A stretch of DNA of 64,000 nucleotides from Skeletonema tropicum (Eukaryota; Bacillariophyta; Thalassiosirophyceae; Thalassiosirales; Thalassiosiraceae). Position 1 is the first letter of the stretch, and each line of letters starts with the position of its first letter. Below are positions 61,442 through 64,000 of the stretch, in pieces. The stretch spans positions 3,410,001-3,474,000 of the forward strand of contig CM074127.1 of NCBI GenBank assembly GCA_037178625.1. The letters run 5' to 3'. The translations under genes and the position numbers were made by a program. The notes below the pieces were generated by a model. That model worked only from the letters and a program-made list of their open reading frames with translations, ran no database searches and was not told where the DNA came from.

Positions 61442-64000
61442 ATGGACGACGCCCAGCTAGCTCAAGTAGAATCGCTCTGCGAAACTCTGTACACTGGCAT
61501 GCCCAGCAGCGGAGGCGAAAAAATATCCCGAGAGGAGGCACAATCTCGTCTCCTCTCCCTCCAATCATCGGCGTCCTTCATCCCCCAATGTCAGTACATT
61601 CTCGATCGATCTCAATCACAGTACGCTTTGCTAGTAGCGTCCAACAGCTTGACGGAGCTGATCAGCAGTCACTGGAACAATTTCACCATCCCGCAGCGCA
61701 TCGACATTCGGAATTACGTGTTGGGATACCTCGCAAATAACGGACCGACGCTACAGGACTTTGTCACGCTGAGTCTCATTAAATTGGTATGCCGCATTAC
61801 CAAATTGGGGTGGTTCGATGACTCCACGCACAGAGAGCTCACCGACGATGTTACCAAATTCCTCCAAGCTACTGTAGATCATTGTATACTGGGACTCAAA
61901 ATATTGAACCAGCTGGTGGACGAGTTGAATATACCCACGAGCGGTCGGACGTTGACTCAACATCGGAAAACGAGTGTGAGCTTTCGAGATTTGTGTTTGT
62001 TTAAGGTCTTTCAGCTGGGATTGACTACGTTGAAGCAACTGCAGACGAGGGCTATTACTGCAGATCACCGCCAGGAGGTTATTTTGGGGGAGCAAGCTTT
62101 GTCATTGACAGTGAGATGTCTCAATTTTGATTTCATTGGGACCAATCCAGACGAATCCACGGAAGATGTGGGGACCATTCAGGCACCTACCAATTGGAGA
62201 CCCGTCCTTCAGGATCCGGGGACCACCGAATTATTACTGGACTTTTATGCTAACACAGAGCCACCGAGATCTAATAAGGCAATGGAGGCCGTCATTCTGA
62301 TTTGTTCTGTGAGACGATCATTATTTCCCTCTGATAAAGAACGCGAGGCTTTTTTGGGAAGGATTATGGCAGGGATTCGGGAACTATTAAAAAATCAAAC
62401 TGGATTACAACACCAGGACAACTATCACCAATTCTGCCGGCTGTTGGGTAGACTCAAAGCAAATTACCAACTGAGTGAGTTGGTTAAGACAGAGGGTTAC
62501 TTAGATTGGTTGGAACTGGCGGCGTCATTTACCACTCAATCTATTCGAAACTGGCAGTACAGCACCAACTCGATTCACTACCTGCTAGCATTATGGGGAC
62601 GGTTGGTGGCAGCTGTCCCGTACGTCCGGCCTGATACAGGAGCAAAGGGGCATGTCCAAGCTTTGGAGAATCATGTGCTAAATGTGATTGAGTGTTATAT
62701 TGATAGTATGCTGGGTTCTGTTGAAACTGTCATGCGTAGCGAAGGAGCTTTAGAAGATCCATTGGAAGACGATGGTTCACTCATGGAACAGATGGATAGG
62801 TTGCCAACAATTTGTCGGTTTCAATACAACTCGGTTGCAACCATAATTCTCGCAAAATTTGATCCTCTCATGGAGAAGTATCGAGAATTAATGAGTCATC
62901 TGATGACATCGAGCACAGAAAGTGCACCTCAAAATGTAGCGCAGCAAGTAAATGTCGTGGAAGGACAGCTCACTTGGCTGACATATATCTGCGGTGCTAT
63001 TGTGGGCGGACATAGTTGGTCTTCATCTCGAATTGGCAATGGAGAAGAAACTCTGGATGCGAGTTTGAGTAAACGTGTGCTGCAATTGGCTCAAGGGATG
63101 GATTTCAGACTGACCAATTCAAATGGAGTAGGCAAAGCTGACGTGAAACTTGAGACGGCGATGCTCTATTACTTTCAGAATTTTAGGCGTGTATACATGT
63201 TTATGTGGGAGGTACGTTATACGGAGTTATTTGCTCAGTTTGAAGTATGCATTCTCTCGCTTTTGTCTAACACCAGCTTATTCTTTTCCTCCAGTCCTCT
63301 GGCTCAGATTCCATGTCAATGGGCGGAATGAAATTAGAATCAGTCCCATCAACTAAACAAAAAGTCTACCAAAACATGTTCGAGAACATGGGCTTAGGGG
63401 ATCACACTGTTGTTGCAAATCTCATTGTGACGAAGATTGGTAAAAATCTAAAGTTCTGGCCGGACGAACATGAAATCGTTAGTAAGACGCTTGATCTTTT
63501 GACAGACATGGCTGGTGGCTACAGTAGCTCCAAACTACTCCTCACACTTGACACGGTGAAGTATCTCGCGAGTCACCACACACATGAAGAGTTTCCATTC
63601 CTCAATGTTTTGTCAAATGCTAGGAAAAGAACAACATTTCACGCAATTCTTGTGAGACTATTGCTATCACCTAATGGGCAAGATAAACTTGGCATAACGT
63701 TTGATCAATTCATGGAACCTATCATCGAGACAATGTCGCAGCTGGGTGCGCTTGACGCCACTCAACTGCGGAGTGAGGCTGCGAGAATGCCATTGATTGG
63801 AGTATTTCGTGACTTGAGAGGTGTTACGATGAGTTTGCACAACAGACGCTCCTATGGGATGTTATTTGACATGCTCGAACCTCGGCATTTGCCTCTTTTA
63901 TCCAGAGTAGCTGATTTGTGGTATGATCAACCTGATGTTATGATCAGTTTACTTCGTTTTGTTCAGGAGTTTTGCCACAACAAAGCCAATCGAGTAAATT
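61442..64000 (+). CDS. XPO7: Exportin-7 (XPO7/RanBP16), truncated by window edge
   Basis: An importin-beta-family nuclear transport receptor built of HEAT repeats. ATG 61442 begins MDDAQLAQVESLCETLYTG, then SQYALLVASNSLTELISSHW and FTIPQRIDIRNYVLGYLANN, the exportin-7 N-terminus (importin-beta N domain). Later family blocks: VSFRDLCLFKVFQLGLTTLK, SIHYLLALWGRLVAAVPYV and LTWLTYICGAIVGG. An 83-bp intron (63212-63294, phase 0) joins MFMWE to SSGSDSMSMGG. The frame stays open to the window edge through VYQNMFENMGLGDHTVV, FHAILVRLLLSPNG and NRRSYGMLFDMLEPRHLPLL. The remainder of the gene lies outside. Confidence 0.92.

Noticed and set aside
1..64000. tRNA, rRNA or snRNA genes
   Set aside because: No tRNA T-arm motif with cloverleaf context and no conserved snRNA block was found by eye; a covariance-model scan would be decisive.

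Overview
The window is nuclear DNA of a photosynthetic stramenopile, most likely a diatom. The genes are eukaryotic and carry short GT-AG introns (mostly 76-117 bp). Several predicted proteins start with the bipartite leader of complex red plastids, a signal peptide whose cleavage site is followed by Phe (AAA|FAPS, ALA|FSPS, NC|FVLP). A signal-peptide-bearing UFD1 also fits a plastid surrounded by four membranes. No tRNA, rRNA, CRISPR array or prokaryotic operon was seen.

Layout. 1-16 kb: C-terminus of exocyst Sec3, a protein with repeated W-L motifs, a secretory UFD1, a large Gly/Asn/His-rich protein with five C-x4-H-x-H-x4-C modules, a DNMT2/TRDMT1-type tRNA methyltransferase, a heat-shock factor, a DA1-like LIM peptidase, a Vti1-type SNARE and an S1-domain protein. 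16-24.5 kb: a KDM4-type JmjC demethylase, sterol 14-alpha-demethylase (CYP51), a single-pass membrane protein and an ERGIC3/Erv46 cargo receptor. 24.5-35 kb: sparse DNA, then a PDZ protein, signal peptidase subunit SPC12, the NOP2/NSUN1 rRNA methyltransferase, an SLC37-like sugar-phosphate transporter and a plastid-targeted membrane protein. 35.4-45.3 kb: a satellite of about 186-bp monomers, interrupted near its right edge by a 5.97-kb non-LTR retrotransposon on the minus strand. 45.4-64 kb: PAN2 deadenylase, a small ShK-domain secreted protein, a small plastid protein, proteasome beta-5, COG1, an M16 metallopeptidase with apparent plastid targeting, and exportin-7 running off the right edge.

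Most neighbours are unrelated housekeeping genes. Themes that recur by chance or otherwise are membrane traffic (Sec3, Vti1, ERGIC3, SPC12, COG1), RNA metabolism (DNMT2, NOP2, PAN2) and plastid targeting.

The most unusual part is the satellite and retroelement block. The satellite has a five-monomer higher-order repeat, and each monomer joins a nearly invariant core to a variable half. The retroelement has a perfect 15-bp target-site duplication inside a monomer. Its ORF1 and ORF2 overlap as TAATG. ORF2 joins an APE-type endonuclease to an RNase H remnant, a zinc knuckle and a C-terminal Ulp1-like protease, but the reverse transcriptase and the first catalytic Asp of RNase H are deleted. Its 3' UTR holds a chain of perfect hairpins, one with a cUUCGg tetraloop.

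Caution: five genes (CHHC-module protein, DNMT2, DA1-like, S1 protein, COG1) show single-base frame breaks that short introns do not readily explain, while other genes read cleanly. Consensus errors or decay are both possible.
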